From positions 1 through 64,000 of the forward strand of contig CALLPC010000015.1 in assembly GCA_938015525.1 (NCBI GenBank): DNA of 64,000 nucleotides. The letters are read 5' to 3'. The notes beneath the pieces were generated by a model, which searched no databases, was not told where the DNA came from, and worked only from the letters and a program-made list of their open reading frames with translations. Below, in pieces: positions 41,976-50,986 of this stretch (its first letter is position 1; every line of letters starts with the position of its first letter). Origin of the DNA: an uncultured Dehalococcoidia bacterium (lineage in GTDB: Bacteria; Chloroflexota; Dehalococcoidia; Tepidiformales; Tepidiformaceae). Position numbers and translations under genes: made by a program.

Positions 41976-42030
41976 GGCTGGTTCTCCCATCGTGGTGTGG
42001 GGCCGGGCTGCGCGCTTGCCGGGCGCCCGG

Positions 42031-42420
42031 TCAGGAGGCGGCGGCGATGGGGGCGGCGCGGGGCGGCGCCGGGTCGGGAGCGGGGAGGTGCTGGAGGCGG
42101 AGGCCAGCGGGCGTGGCGGGCACGGGCGTGAGCCGGCCCCCGGGGATGATGACGGCCGCGGCGGCAGTGAGGAGCGCGATGACGACGCCCCCGCCGCCGG
42201 GGCTGCTGGCGCAGCCGGCAGCATCGCCGTGGCAGTGCTGGTGGTGGTCTCCGGGGGATCCCTCGGCGGCGAAGGGGACGCTCACGGCGACGCCGGTGCC
42301 CGGGATGGGGATGGCGAAGGCCGGCCAGTGGCCGAGGTAGGTGAGCATCGGCAGGAGGGCGGCGAGGAGGAGGGCTGCGGCCCGGCGGCTGGCCGGGACG
42401 GTCCGGGGCGGGTCTTGCAC
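42031..42420 (-). CDS. Small membrane protein with His-rich loop, copper cluster
   Basis: The 129-residue protein has two membrane helices (AALLLAALLPMLTYLGHWPAF and GGVVIALLTAAAAVII) separated by a loop DHHQHCHGDAAGCAS that looks metal-binding. The Pro-rich C-terminus is probably extracytoplasmic or disordered. The GTG at 42420 is the only reasonable start near the helix. The layout recalls DUF2946-type copper proteins, but I cannot confirm that. It may begin the cluster that includes SCO1 and PCuAC. Confidence 0.6.
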   Translation of the reverse strand: MQDPPRTVPASRRAAALLLAALLPMLTYLGHWPAFAIPIPGTGVAVSVPFAAEGSPGDHHQHCHGDAAGCASSPGGGGVVIALLTAAAAVIIPGGRLTPVPATPAGLRLQHLPAPDPAPPRAAPIAAAS

Positions 42421-42492
42421 AGTGTCAGGATTGCAGAGGTTGGGCGCGCGTGCCAGCAGCGCGGCGGGATTCCCGCAGGGTGGGTTTTGGCG

Positions 42493-42498
42493 TACACT
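42493..42498 (+). promoter_or_regulatory. -10-like TACACT of the SDR gene at 42.5 kb
   Basis: TACACT lies 43 bases before the ATG at 42542. A GGAGGG SD follows in the leader. Confidence 0.4.
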
Positions 42499-42541
42499 CC
42501 CGGGCACCCTGTCATCGGGGAAAGAACCGGAGGGAATGACG

Positions 42542-43408
42542 ATGAAGAATCTGCAGGACCGGGTGGCGGTCGTCACGGGCGCTTCGCGAGGGCTGGGAAC
42601 GTACATCGCGAAGGAGCTGGCAGGGGCAGGGTGCCACGTGGTGCTGGCGGCGCGGACGGTGCCGGCGCTGGAGTCGCTGGCGGAGGAGATTCGCGGGATG
42701 GGCCGGCGGGCGCTGGCGGTGGCGTGCGATGTGGCCGACGGGGAGAGCAGGCGGTCGCTCGTATCTGCGGCGCTGGCTGAGTTCGGGCGCATCGACATCC
42801 TCGTGAACAACGCGGGCATCGAGGTGACGGCGCACTTCGAGGACCAGGACGATGAGGAGCTGGACCGGATCACCCGGGTGAACCTGACCGCGGCGATGCA
42901 GCTGACCCGGCTGGTGCTGCCCGGCATGCTGGAGCGGAAGCGCGGGCACATCGTGAACATCGCGTCGCTGGCGGGGAAGGCGCCGGTGCCGTACTCGTCG
43001 CCGTACGCGGCCTCGAAGGCGGGGCTGATCGCGTTTACGGAAGGGTTCCGGATGGAGTTTCGGAAGCGGGGGGTCTCGGCGAGCGTGATCTGCCCGGGGT
43101 TCGTGGCGGAGGCGGGGATGTACGCGGACTGGGAGCGCGAGGTGGGGGCGAAGGCGTCGTTCCTGGCGGGTACGGTGAAGCCGGAGCGGGTGGCGCGGGA
43201 CGTGGTGAAGGCGATCCGGAAGGACCGGCCGGAGATGCTGCAGTTCTGGGTGCCTGCCCGGCCGACGGTCGCGCTGGCGGAGCTGATGCCGGGGACGTTC
43301 GAGAAGATTTACCCGGTGTTCGGGGTACACCGGACGTTCGGGCAGCTGGCCGATGCGCGGCGGAAGGAGCAGCGGGCGGCGGAGCGGGAGGGGGCGGCCT
43401 CGCGGTAG
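42542..43408 (+). CDS. SDR-family oxidoreductase
   Basis: The 288-residue classical SDR has TGASRGLGTYIA, VNNAGIEV, the Ser in NIASLAGKA and Y-A-A-S-K in PYAASKAGL. The C-terminal extension (MPGTFEKIYPVFGVHRTFGQL) is longer than in basic SDRs. Substrate unknown. ATGs at 42536 and 42542 are in frame. GGAGGG is 7 bases from the second, which I prefer. The next gene is convergent gpmA, so the gene is monocistronic. Confidence 0.9.
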   Translation: MKNLQDRVAVVTGASRGLGTYIAKELAGAGCHVVLAARTVPALESLAEEIRGMGRRALAVACDVADGESRRSLVSAALAEFGRIDILVNNAGIEVTAHFEDQDDEELDRITRVNLTAAMQLTRLVLPGMLERKRGHIVNIASLAGKAPVPYSSPYAASKAGLIAFTEGFRMEFRKRGVSASVICPGFVAEAGMYADWEREVGAKASFLAGTVKPERVARDVVKAIRKDRPEMLQFWVPARPTVALAELMPGTFEKIYPVFGVHRTFGQLADARRKEQRAAEREGAASR

Positions 43409-43438
43409 GCCCGGGCGCGCGGGGGGTGCGGGCCGGCG

Positions 43439-44179
43439 TCAGCCGGCCTGGCGTGCCACGGCCTCGGCGGCCGCGCGGGCGGCCTCCGGGTCGCCGAGGT
43501 AGCGGGAGCGGGCGGGCCGGAGCTGCTCGTCGAGCTCGTAGAGGAGCGGGATGCCGGTAGGGATGTTCAGCCCGGCGATGTCGGTGTCGCTGATGCCGTC
43601 GAGGTGCTTGACGAGGGCACGGAGGCTGTTGCCGTGGGCGCCGACGAGGACGCACCTGCCGGCGCGGAGGTCGGGCACGATGGCGTCGTACCAGTAGGGG
43701 AGCATCCGGGCGACGACGTCTTTGAGGCATTCGGTTGCGGGCAGGAGGTCGGGAGCGAGGCCGGCGTAGCGGGGGTCGAAGCGGGGGTGGCGCGGGTCGT
43801 CCGGGTCGAGGGGCGGGGGCGGTACATCGTAGCTGCGGCGCCAGGCGAAGACCTGGTCGGGGCCGTACCGCTCGCTGGTTTCTTTTTTGTCGAGGCCCTG
43901 GAGGGCGCCGTAGTGGCGTTCGTTGAGACGCCAGTGGCGTTTGACGGGGATCCAGTGCCGGTCCATGACGTCGAGCGCGATGTTGACGGTCTCGATGGCG
44001 CGGCGGAGGAGGGAGGTGTGGACGACATCGAAGGCGAGGCCCTCGGCGCGCATGAGTTCGCCGGCGCGCCGGGCCTCCTCGCGGCCGGTTCCGGAGAGGG
44101 GGACGTCGTGCCAGCCGGTGAAGCGGTTTTCGAGGTTCCAGGCGGATTCGCCGTGACGGAGGAGGACGAGGGTGTACAT
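43439..44179 (-). CDS. gpmA: 2,3-bisphosphoglycerate-dependent phosphoglycerate mutase
   Basis: The 246-residue enzyme has the phospho-His motif [16 protein letters not shown] near the N-terminus, then [18 protein letters not shown] and the second catalytic His in [18 protein letters not shown]. This is the dPGM family, which interconverts 3- and 2-phosphoglycerate in glycolysis. Length is normal. It is followed upstream on the same strand by purA with a 17-base gap, so the two may be co-transcribed. Confidence 0.97.
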   Translation of the reverse strand: MYTLVLLRHGESAWNLENRFTGWHDVPLSGTGREEARRAGELMRAEGLAFDVVHTSLLRRAIETVNIALDVMDRHWIPVKRHWRLNERHYGALQGLDKKETSERYGPDQVFAWRRSYDVPPPPLDPDDPRHPRFDPRYAGLAPDLLPATECLKDVVARMLPYWYDAIVPDLRAGRCVLVGAHGNSLRALVKHLDGISDTDIAGLNIPTGIPLLYELDEQLRPARSRYLGDPEAARAAAEAVARQAG

Positions 44180-44196
44180 GGCAGCGGCGCTCGGCT

Positions 44197-45501
44197 TCAG
44201 AAGATGGGGTTGACGATGATGGCCTGTTCGCGTGCGGGGCCGACGGAGATGAGGTCGACGGGGCATTCGAGGAGGTCCTCGACGCGCTTGATGAAGGCCT
44301 GGGCCTGTGGGGGCAGGTCGTCGAAGGAGCGGACGTGGGTGGTGGGGGTTTGCCAGCCGGGGAGCTCTTCGTAGACGGGGCGGACGCGCTCGAGCTCGGA
44401 TTCGCGGGCGGGGAAGGTATCGACGATGCGGCCGTCGAGCTCGTAGGCGGTGCAGATTTTGATCGAGGGGAGGGAATCGAGGACGTCGAGCCGGGTGAGG
44501 GCGACGGCGGCGAGGCCGTTGAAGCGGACGCTGTAGCGGGCGGCGACGGCATCGAGCCAGCCGATGCGGCGGGGGCGGCCGGTGGTGGTGCCGTATTCGC
44601 CGCGGCCGAACTCTTTGCCGTGGTCGCGGAGCCGGTCGGCGGTCTCGTCGAACAGTTCGGTGGGGAAGGGGCCGTTGCCGACGCGGGTGCAGTAGCTCTT
44701 GAAGACGCCGACGACGCGGGAGATATCGGTGGGGCCGATGCCGACGCCGAGGGCAGCGCCGGAGCTGGAGGAGGAGGGGACGCTGGAGGTGACGTACGGG
44801 TAGGTGCCGTGGTCGAGGTCGAGGAGGGAGCCCTGGGCGCCTTCGAGGAGGACGTATTCGCCGCGGCGGTGGGCTTCGAGGATGATTTCCTGGACGTCGC
44901 CGACGTAGGGGCGGAGGCGCTGGCCGTACTCGATGTACCGTTCGAGGCACTCGCGGAAGTCGACCGGGTCGGCGCCGTAGACGCCGGTGATGACGCGGTT
45001 CTGGTAGGCGAGGGCGGCTTCGATGCGGGGGACGAGGTCTTCGCGCCGGAGGAGGTCGCAGATGCGGATGCCGCGGCGGGCGACTTTATCGGCGAAGCAG
45101 GGGCCAACGCCCTTGCCGGTGGTGCCGATGGCGTGGGCGCCGCGGGCCTGTTCGTCGAGCTGGTCGAGGCGGCGGTGCCAGGGCATGATGACGTGGGCGC
45201 GGTCCGAGACGACGAGGCGGGAGGTGTCGATGTTCTTCTGTTCGAGGCCGTCGATTTCGCTGAGGAGGACTTCGGGGTCGATGGCGACGCCGTTGCCGAT
45301 GACGCAGGTTTTTTCGGGGTAGAAGATGCCTGCGGGGACGAGGTGGAGTTTGAATTCGCCGAGTTCGTTGACGATGGTGTGGCCGGCATTGTTGCCGGCG
45401 GAGTAGCGGGCGACGACGCGGGCTTTGCGGGCGAGGAGGTCGACGATGCGGCCTTTGCCTTCATCGCCCCACTGGCCGCCGACGACGACGATGATGGGCA
45501 T
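44197..45501 (-). CDS. purA: Adenylosuccinate synthetase
   Basis: The 434-residue enzyme shows [40 protein letters not shown] and [17 protein letters not shown], all core motifs of PurA. The enzyme converts IMP to adenylosuccinate with GTP, using IMP from PurH elsewhere in the window. It is complete and of normal length. A terminator-like hairpin sits upstream. Confidence 0.98.
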   Translation of the reverse strand: MPIIVVVGGQWGDEGKGRIVDLLARKARVVARYSAGNNAGHTIVNELGEFKLHLVPAGIFYPEKTCVIGNGVAIDPEVLLSEIDGLEQKNIDTSRLVVSDRAHVIMPWHRRLDQLDEQARGAHAIGTTGKGVGPCFADKVARRGIRICDLLRREDLVPRIEAALAYQNRVITGVYGADPVDFRECLERYIEYGQRLRPYVGDVQEIILEAHRRGEYVLLEGAQGSLLDLDHGTYPYVTSSVPSSSSSGAALGVGIGPTDISRVVGVFKSYCTRVGNGPFPTELFDETADRLRDHGKEFGRGEYGTTTGRPRRIGWLDAVAARYSVRFNGLAAVALTRLDVLDSLPSIKICTAYELDGRIVDTFPARESELERVRPVYEELPGWQTPTTHVRSFDDLPPQAQAFIKRVEDLLECPVDLISVGPAREQAIIVNPIF

Positions 45502-45513
45502 CTGAACAGACTC

Positions 45514-45538
45514 CGGGCCCCCGTTTTCCGGGGGCCCG
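45514..45538 (-). terminator. Hairpin after the dpp operon, before purA
   Basis: CGGGCCCCCG-TTTTC-CGGGGGCCCG gives a 10-bp stem with a 5-base loop. It is located downstream of the dppC stop and 12 bases upstream of the purA start. It may terminate dpp transcription or regulate purA. Confidence 0.6.
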
Positions 45539-45592
45539 TCGCAGTATTGTACGGGGAGATTGGGCTACCCGCGAGCGGGCGATGGAGCGGGC

Positions 45593-46507
45593 CTAGCGGG
45601 AGCCGCGGAGGCGCGGGTCGAGGACGTCGCGGAGGGCATCGCCGAACATGTTGAAGGCGTACACGGTCAGGAAGATGACGAGCCCGGGGAAGATGGCGAC
45701 GTGGGGGTACTGGGTGAGGCGTTCGCGCGCTTCGTTGAGCATGCGGCCCCAGGAGGCGGTGGGGGGCTGGACGCCGTAGCCGAGGAAGGCGAGGGAGGAT
45801 TCGACGAGGACGGCGCCGCCGACCTGGATGGAGGCGCCGACGATGAGGACGGGGAACACGTTGGGGGTGATGTGGCGGAAGATGATGCGGAAATCGGAAG
45901 CGCCGAGGACGCGGGCAGCTTCGACGTACTGGTTCTGCTTGGCGGCGATGGCGGCGCCGCGGATGACGCGGGACTGGCTGAGGGCGACGAGGGTGCCGAC
46001 GGCGAGGACGATGCGGAGGTTGACGGGAATCTGCTGGATGGAGGTGACGAAGAGGATGATGAAGATGAGCCCGGGAAGGGCGATGCCGATATCGACGAGC
46101 CGCTGGAGGAGGATATCGAACTTGCCGCCGAAGTAGCCGGAGACGACGCCGAGGACGAGGGCGGCGGACGAGGAGATGGCGACGACGCCGAAGCCGATGA
46201 GGATGGAGTTGCGGGCACCGTAGACGATCCGGGTGTAGAGGTCGCGGCCCTGCTGGTCGGTGCCGAACCAGTTGCTGGCCGACGGGCCGAGGAAGCGTTC
46301 GGAGAGGACGCCGACGTTCGGGTCCTTGCCGAAGGTGAAGGCCTGCGGGAAGGCGGCCATGAGGATGAGGAGGATGACGACGGCGGCGCCGAAGGTGCCG
46401 AGGGGCTTGGTGCGGATGAAGGTGGTGACGGAGCGGCGCCAGCGCTCGGCGCGGGTGAGCTCGCGGCGGAGGGCGTAGGCTTCGAGGACTTTCGCGTCGG
46501 TGGTCAT
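45593..46507 (-). CDS. Peptide ABC transporter permease, DppC-like
   Basis: The 304-residue permease has the DppC N-terminal motif TDQQGRDLYTRIVYGAR, about six helices and the EAA-like loop AARVLGASDFRIIFRHITPN. It forms a heterodimer with the DppB-like permease just upstream. I chose the ATG at 46507, right after the dppB stop. An upstream start at 46552 would need a 44-base overlap. The cognate binding protein is at 47572-49347. No ATPase gene (dppD/F) is present in the window. Confidence 0.94.
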   Translation of the reverse strand: MTTDAKVLEAYALRRELTRAERWRRSVTTFIRTKPLGTFGAAVVILLILMAAFPQAFTFGKDPNVGVLSERFLGPSASNWFGTDQQGRDLYTRIVYGARNSILIGFGVVAISSSAALVLGVVSGYFGGKFDILLQRLVDIGIALPGLIFIILFVTSIQQIPVNLRIVLAVGTLVALSQSRVIRGAAIAAKQNQYVEAARVLGASDFRIIFRHITPNVFPVLIVGASIQVGGAVLVESSLAFLGYGVQPPTASWGRMLNEARERLTQYPHVAIFPGLVIFLTVYAFNMFGDALRDVLDPRLRGSR

Positions 46508-46508
46508 G

Positions 46509-47462
46509 TCAGGAGTACCGGATCCTGGGGTCGATGACGGAGTAGAGGACATCCACGGTCAGGTTGGCGAAGACGACGACGAGGGCGACGACGATGTTGA
46601 CGGCCTGGATGACCGGGTAGTCCTTCTGGTCGATGGAGGCGACGTAGTAGCGGCCCATGCCGGGGATGGAGTAGACGGTCTCGATGATGACGGTGCCGCC
46701 GACGAGGACGGGAAGCTGGAGGCCGACCACGGTGACGACGGGGATGAGGGCGTTCCGCATGGCGTGGCGGACGATGACGACCCGTTCGCGGAGGCCCTTC
46801 GCCCAGGCGGTGCGGATGTAATCCTGGCGGAGGACTTCGAGCATGGAGGAGCGGGTGAAGCGCATCACGGAGCCGCTCAGGCCGCCGCCGAGGATGAGGG
46901 CGGGCATGAACATGAGCTTGAGGTTGCCGACCGGGTCTTCGGTGAAGGGGATGTACCTGGCGGGGGGAACGCCCCACTGGAAGTAGCGGGCGGCGAGGGA
47001 GATGAGGAGGATGGCGATCCAGAAGTTGGGGGCGGCGAGGAGGCCGATGGCGAAGGAGCGGCCGGCGTAGTCGGCCCAGGTGTCCTGGCGGATGGCGGAG
47101 ATGACGCCGACGGGGATGGCGATGAGGAGGGAGAAGGCGATCGCCATGGCGCCGAGCTGGAAGGTGACGGGGAGGCGGTTGCGCAGCTCGGATGTGACCT
47201 CGCGGTTGGAGATGAGGGAGCTGCCGAGGTCGAACCGGACGATATCGCCGAGCCAGCGGACGTACTGGGCGACGATGTTGCCTTCGAGGCCGAACTCCTT
47301 CCGGATCGCCTCCTTGGCGGCCTGGTCGCCGGCGCCGAATTCGCCGAGGACGAGGTCGACGACATCGCCGGGGACGGCCCGGACGATGACGAAGACGACG
47401 AAGGTGACGCCGAGGAGGGTGGGGACCATGAGGAGGAGGCGGCGGAAGATGTAGCGCTGCAT
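46509..47462 (-). CDS. Peptide ABC transporter permease, DppB-like
   Basis: The 317-residue membrane protein has an N-terminal MQRYIFRRLLLMVPTLLGVT, the EAA loop (RTAWAKGLRERVVIVRHAMRNALIPVV in part) and the C-terminal DPRIRYS, all usual for DppB. About six helices are predicted. The gene ends 1 base before the preferred dppC start. A perfect 12-bp hairpin lies between it and the upstream binding-protein gene, which may lower expression of the permeases relative to the binding protein. Confidence 0.95.
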   Translation of the reverse strand: MQRYIFRRLLLMVPTLLGVTFVVFVIVRAVPGDVVDLVLGEFGAGDQAAKEAIRKEFGLEGNIVAQYVRWLGDIVRFDLGSSLISNREVTSELRNRLPVTFQLGAMAIAFSLLIAIPVGVISAIRQDTWADYAGRSFAIGLLAAPNFWIAILLISLAARYFQWGVPPARYIPFTEDPVGNLKLMFMPALILGGGLSGSVMRFTRSSMLEVLRQDYIRTAWAKGLRERVVIVRHAMRNALIPVVTVVGLQLPVLVGGTVIIETVYSIPGMGRYYVASIDQKDYPVIQAVNIVVALVVVFANLTVDVLYSVIDPRIRYS

Positions 47463-47489
47463 GTGGTTCGAACCCGGCGGGCGTGGTGA

Positions 47490-47519
47490 GGGGTGGGCCG
47501 GTTGGGGCCGGCCCACCCC
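47490..47519 (-). promoter_or_regulatory. 12-bp hairpin between the binding-protein gene and dppB
   Basis: GGGGTGGGCCGG (47490-47501) is the exact complement of CCGGCCCACCCC (47508-47519), with a 6-base loop. No T-tract. It is placed as a partial terminator or mRNA-stabilising hairpin in the operon. Confidence 0.6.
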
Positions 47520-47571
47520 GAGTCGCGTAGTGTAGTGGAATTCCGTTCCGTTGTGGGGGGCGCCCTCCGTA

Positions 47572-49347
47572 TCAGGCCCGGTCGAGCCAGATGAAGGGGA
47601 CTTCCTCGGTGCCGGCGGAGTAGGCACCCGGGACGGTCTGGATGTCGATGTTCTTCACCCATTCGCGGTAGCCGGTCCAGCCGGTGCCGGCGCCGGCCGA
47701 GACGGGGATGTAGTACATCTTCTCGGCGTTCTTGCGCTGGATATCGAAGAAGAGCCGCTTGCGCTTTTCGGGGTCGAGCTCGCGCTGCTGGGCGCGGGCG
47801 AGCTGTTCGAGCTCCGGGTCCTTGATGCGCGAGTGGTTGAGGGGGTTATCGGTGAAGAAGCGGATGGGATAGGCGCCGGCCTCGGGGAAGGGGGTCTGGT
47901 AGCCGAAGGCGATGCCGGTGAAGTTCCCGGTGAAGGTCTGGGTGATGTATTTGGAGGAGTAGTCCTGGACGTCGGTGGTGGTCTTGATGCCGATGGCGTT
48001 CAGCATCTGGATCTTGGCCTCGGCGGCGGCGTTGAAGCCGGAGCCGTAGCGGTTGGCGGTGTACTGGTAGACGGTGCTGAAGCCGTCGGGGTAGCCGGCC
48101 GCGGCGAGGAGTTTCTTCGCTTCGGCGGGGTCGTAGTTGAAGTACTTTGCGGATTCGCCCTGCTCGGCGCTCTTCGGGTCGAGCCAGAAGCGGACGAGGC
48201 CAGCGGGGATGAGGTTGTTCCACCGCTCGGAGACGGCGAGGCCGGCCTGCTTGAGCTTTTTGATGTTGTACTGGAGGTCGAGCAGGCCGTCGCGGTCGAA
48301 GCACATGGAGATGGCCTGGCGGACGCGGGGGTCCTTGTTCCAGGGGGAATCGGGGTTGGAGTCCATGTAGACGAAGCCGAGGAGCTGGGAGACTTCGCCG
48401 TAGAGCTGGACGTTCGGGAGGGCGTTCTTGACGGAGACGAGGTCTTCGGCGTTCAGGCCTTCGACGTCGGAGTTGCCGGCCTGGAACTGGGCGAGCCGGT
48501 TGGCGTACTCGGGGATGATGGAGATCTCGACCCCGTCCATGAGCGGGAAGCCGCTCATGTACCAGTCCGGGTTCTTCTTGAGCTTGAAGCCGACGGAGGG
48601 GGTGTAGCTCTCGAGGACCCAGGGGCCGGAGCCGATGGAGGTTTTGCTGGGGTCGAAACCGCCAGCGGCTTCCTTCGGCATGATCCAGATGAGGTTGGCA
48701 TCGGCGAGGACGTCGAGGAAGGCCGCGTTGGGCTCCTTCAGTTTGAAGACGACCGTCTGCTTATCGGGGTACTGGACGGAATCGACGAAGGCGACCTGGG
48801 AGCGGTTGGTGTTGGTCTCGGCGGTGGCGCGGCCCCAGGAGTATTTGACGTCGTCGCTGTCGACGGCGCGCCCGTTGACGGGGGCGATGTTGTGGAATTT
48901 GACGTTGGGCTTGAGCTTGACGGTCCAGGTGAGGCCGTCGGGGCTGGCCTCGGCGCTCTCGGCGATGTCGGGCACGGGCCGGAGGTCGGCCTGGCGGACG
49001 CCCGGGCCGGCGTTGTACTTGAAGAGGCGGCTGTAGACGTAGGCGGCGTAATTCTTGGTCAGGAAGGAGAGGTTTCCGTAGGGGTCGATGGTGGGCGGGT
49101 CACCGGTGAAGGTGAGGCGGTAGGTGCCGCCGCGCTTCGCGTTGGCGAAGGGGTCGGACGGGGTCGGGGTGGCGTTGGGCGCCGGCGTCGGCGTGGCGAG
49201 GCCGGAGAGGCCGCCGTTGTCGTCGTCACCGCCGCAGCCCACGAGGGCGAGGCCGGCGGCGCCGGCGGAGAGGGCGGTGGCACCGCCGAGGAAGCGGCGC
49301 CGGGTTCGGCGCTCCTTCCAGAAGCGGTCCCAATAGGAATCAGACAT
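47572..49347 (-). CDS. ABC transporter substrate-binding lipoprotein, family 5 (dpp operon)
   Basis: The 591-residue oligopeptide-binding protein has a Tat-like RRRFLGG and lipobox LVGC (Cys about 38), a Thr/Pro linker and the SBP_bac_5 fold. A full-length paralogue lies at 25081-26862. Shared segments such as SPWNKDPRVR and YQYTANRYGSGF show recent duplication. Start ATG 49347 has an AGGGGG SD. It heads the dppB-dppC operon with its own promoter (49447-49475). The likely ligand is peptides, but family 5 also binds other solutes such as nickel or opines. Confidence 0.94.
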   Translation of the reverse strand: MSDSYWDRFWKERRTRRRFLGGATALSAGAAGLALVGCGGDDDNGGLSGLATPTPAPNATPTPSDPFANAKRGGTYRLTFTGDPPTIDPYGNLSFLTKNYAAYVYSRLFKYNAGPGVRQADLRPVPDIAESAEASPDGLTWTVKLKPNVKFHNIAPVNGRAVDSDDVKYSWGRATAETNTNRSQVAFVDSVQYPDKQTVVFKLKEPNAAFLDVLADANLIWIMPKEAAGGFDPSKTSIGSGPWVLESYTPSVGFKLKKNPDWYMSGFPLMDGVEISIIPEYANRLAQFQAGNSDVEGLNAEDLVSVKNALPNVQLYGEVSQLLGFVYMDSNPDSPWNKDPRVRQAISMCFDRDGLLDLQYNIKKLKQAGLAVSERWNNLIPAGLVRFWLDPKSAEQGESAKYFNYDPAEAKKLLAAAGYPDGFSTVYQYTANRYGSGFNAAAEAKIQMLNAIGIKTTTDVQDYSSKYITQTFTGNFTGIAFGYQTPFPEAGAYPIRFFTDNPLNHSRIKDPELEQLARAQQRELDPEKRKRLFFDIQRKNAEKMYYIPVSAGAGTGWTGYREWVKNIDIQTVPGAYSAGTEEVPFIWLDRA

Positions 49348-49376
49348 CGAGAATCCCCCTGCTGGAGCTTGGTACA

Positions 49377-49418
49377 CCGACGGTACGTCGGCGGCGGCGG
49401 ATAGGATTCGCCTATCCG
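49377..49418 (-). promoter_or_regulatory. Two stacked hairpins in the dpp 5' leader
   Basis: CCGACG-GTA-CGTCGG (49377-49391) and CGGATAGG-ATTCG-CCTATCCG (49398-49418) form 6-bp and 8-bp perfect stems. They are transcribed in the roughly 93-base leader of the binding-protein gene and might be structural or operators. Confidence 0.5.
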
Positions 49419-49446
49419 GGCCATACGCACTCATAGCGTCCTGCGA

Positions 49447-49475
49447 TATGTACGGGGCACGCCGGGCAGCGTCAA
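49447..49475 (-). promoter_or_regulatory. Promoter of the dpp operon
   Basis: On the minus strand TTGACG (49470-49475), a 17-base spacer and TACATA (49447-49452). The start would be near 49440. Confidence 0.55.
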
Positions 49476-49667
49476 CGGATGAAGGGGGAAAACCGATCGA
49501 AACCGAACGCCTTTCGACGGATTGTCATCTCCCGGTTCGAAAAGGTCGACCGGCCAGTAGGGGAGCGGGGAGCTGAAATGACCTCCGACCTCCGATTGCC
49601 CGGTATGGGGCTCCTTGGTACGCTCGAGTTTCGGCAATAACGAGATTCTGCCCCGGGTTCTGTCCAG

Positions 49668-49949
49668 ATGGCGCATCACAAATCGGCAATCAAACGCTGG
49701 CACCAGTCGCTCCGCGAGCGGGAGCGCAACCGGTCGCGGCGGACGCGCGCCAGGAATGCGATTCGGAAGCTGCGCGAGGCGGTGGCAGCCGGCGACGCCG
49801 AGGCGGTGAAGGAGGCGCTGAGCCGGGCCTACTCGGCGGTGGACCGCGCGGCGAAGAAGGGCGCCATCCACGTCGGGAAGGCCGACCGGCTGAAGCGGCG
49901 GATGGCGCACCTCGTCCAGAAGATGCAGGCGACGCAGGACGCGGCCTGA
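49668..49949 (+). CDS. rpsT: 30S ribosomal protein S20
   Basis: The 93-residue basic protein has the S20 motif MAHHKSAIKRWHQSLRERER followed by RTRARNAIRKLREAV, SRAYSAVDRAAKKGAIHVGKADRLKRR and a KMQ end. It binds 16S rRNA and helps early 30S assembly. No clear SD is visible upstream of the ATG; the bases before it are CTGTCCAG. A rho-independent terminator lies 37 bases after the stop. S20 is usually an unlinked gene, as here. Confidence 0.97.
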   Translation: MAHHKSAIKRWHQSLRERERNRSRRTRARNAIRKLREAVAAGDAEAVKEALSRAYSAVDRAAKKGAIHVGKADRLKRRMAHLVQKMQATQDAA

Positions 49950-49986
49950 GGCGCTTGCTTCCCCGGGGCCGGGGTTCGAGCCAGGA

Positions 49987-50015
49987 AACGCCCGCCGGTG
50001 CGGCGGGCGTTTTTT
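49987..50015 (+). terminator. Rho-independent terminator of rpsT
   Basis: AACGCCCGCC-GGTGC-GGCGGGCGTT followed by a T-run (TTTTTT counting shared bases). It is a 10-bp perfect stem and T-tract, the most complete terminator in the window. Confidence 0.92.
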
Positions 50016-50085
50016 CGCGGGCGGCGTACAGGCGGCGGATGGGCTAGAATCCGCGAACGCTTACGTTCACGTGAAGGGGGAGCCC

Positions 50086-50931
50086 ATGGGCAGGCTGGAT
50101 GGCAAGACGGTGATCGTGACCGGTGCGAGCCGGGGAATCGGCGCGGAGATTGCGCGGCTGTTCGCGCAGGAGGGCGGCCGGGTGGCCTGCGTGGCGCGGA
50201 CGCTCCGGGAGGGCGACCACCCGCTGCCGGGCTCGCTCGAGCATACCGTGGCCGCGATCCGGGAGGCGGGCGGCGAGGCGGTGGCCATCGCCGCCGATAT
50301 CTCGGAGTACGAGCAGTGCGTGCGAGCGGTGGAGGCGGCGCGGGCGGCGTATGGGCCGGTCGACGTGCTGGTGAACAATGCGGCGCTCACCTACTTCATC
50401 CCGGTCAGGGACTATCCCATCACCAAGTGGCACCGGTCGGTTGCGGTGAACTTCCACGCGCCGTTCTACCTCAGCCAGCTGGTGCTGCAGGACATGCTGC
50501 CGCGGAAGTCGGGGGCGATCGTGAACATCTCGAGCGGGGCGGCGATCGGCCCGGGCCGGGGGCCGTACCCGGAGAACATCGGACGGGGCGGGACGCTGTA
50601 CGGGGCGGAGAAGGCGGCGCTGGAGCGATTCACGCAGGGACTGGCGAGCGAGGTGTACCACGACGGGGTGAGCGTGACCTGCGTCTCGCCCTCACAGGTG
50701 GTGCCGACGCCGGGAACGGTCTTCCACCACCTGGTGACGGGGATGGATGACCCGCGCGGTGAGCCGCCCATCCTGATGGCGAGAGCGGCCCTCCTGCTGG
50801 CGACGGAGCCGAAGGAGAAGGTGGCGGGCCGGGTGACGTACAGCCAGGAGATCCTGCTGGAGTTCGGCTGGATTCGCGAGGGGAAGGGGCTCGGGGTGGA
50901 CCGGAAGGGCTCGGGCTACAGCCAGGTCTAG
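50086..50931 (+). CDS. SDR-family oxidoreductase
   Basis: The 281-residue SDR has TGASRGIGAEIA, VNNAALTYF and NISSGAAIG, and an active Tyr-Lys in LYGAEKAALE. It has a longer acidic loop and C-terminal part (PPILMARAALLLATEPKEKV), as in 3-oxoacyl reductase-like or other SDRs of Chloroflexota and actinobacteria. Substrate unknown. The ATG at 50086 has AAGGGGGAG. TAGAAT (50044-50049) is a plausible -10. A TTCACGTGAA palindrome (50066-50075) lies in the leader but its role is unknown. Confidence 0.9.
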   Translation: MGRLDGKTVIVTGASRGIGAEIARLFAQEGGRVACVARTLREGDHPLPGSLEHTVAAIREAGGEAVAIAADISEYEQCVRAVEAARAAYGPVDVLVNNAALTYFIPVRDYPITKWHRSVAVNFHAPFYLSQLVLQDMLPRKSGAIVNISSGAAIGPGRGPYPENIGRGGTLYGAEKAALERFTQGLASEVYHDGVSVTCVSPSQVVPTPGTVFHHLVTGMDDPRGEPPILMARAALLLATEPKEKVAGRVTYSQEILLEFGWIREGKGLGVDRKGSGYSQV

Positions 50932-50986
50932 CGAGCGCGGAGGCCGCCGCGGCTGCCCGCGGTCGAAGGGGACGATGCCGTCCCGC

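Noticed and set aside
47460-47490. GGTTCGAACCC-like segment that looks like a tRNA T-arm
   Set aside because: The flanks do not form a T-stem, and no acceptor, D or anticodon stem is near. It is the beginning of dppB and its leader.
50066-50075. TTCACGTGAA palindrome before the SDR gene at 50.1 kb
   Set aside because: Too short for a confident operator and no regulator gene is adjacent.
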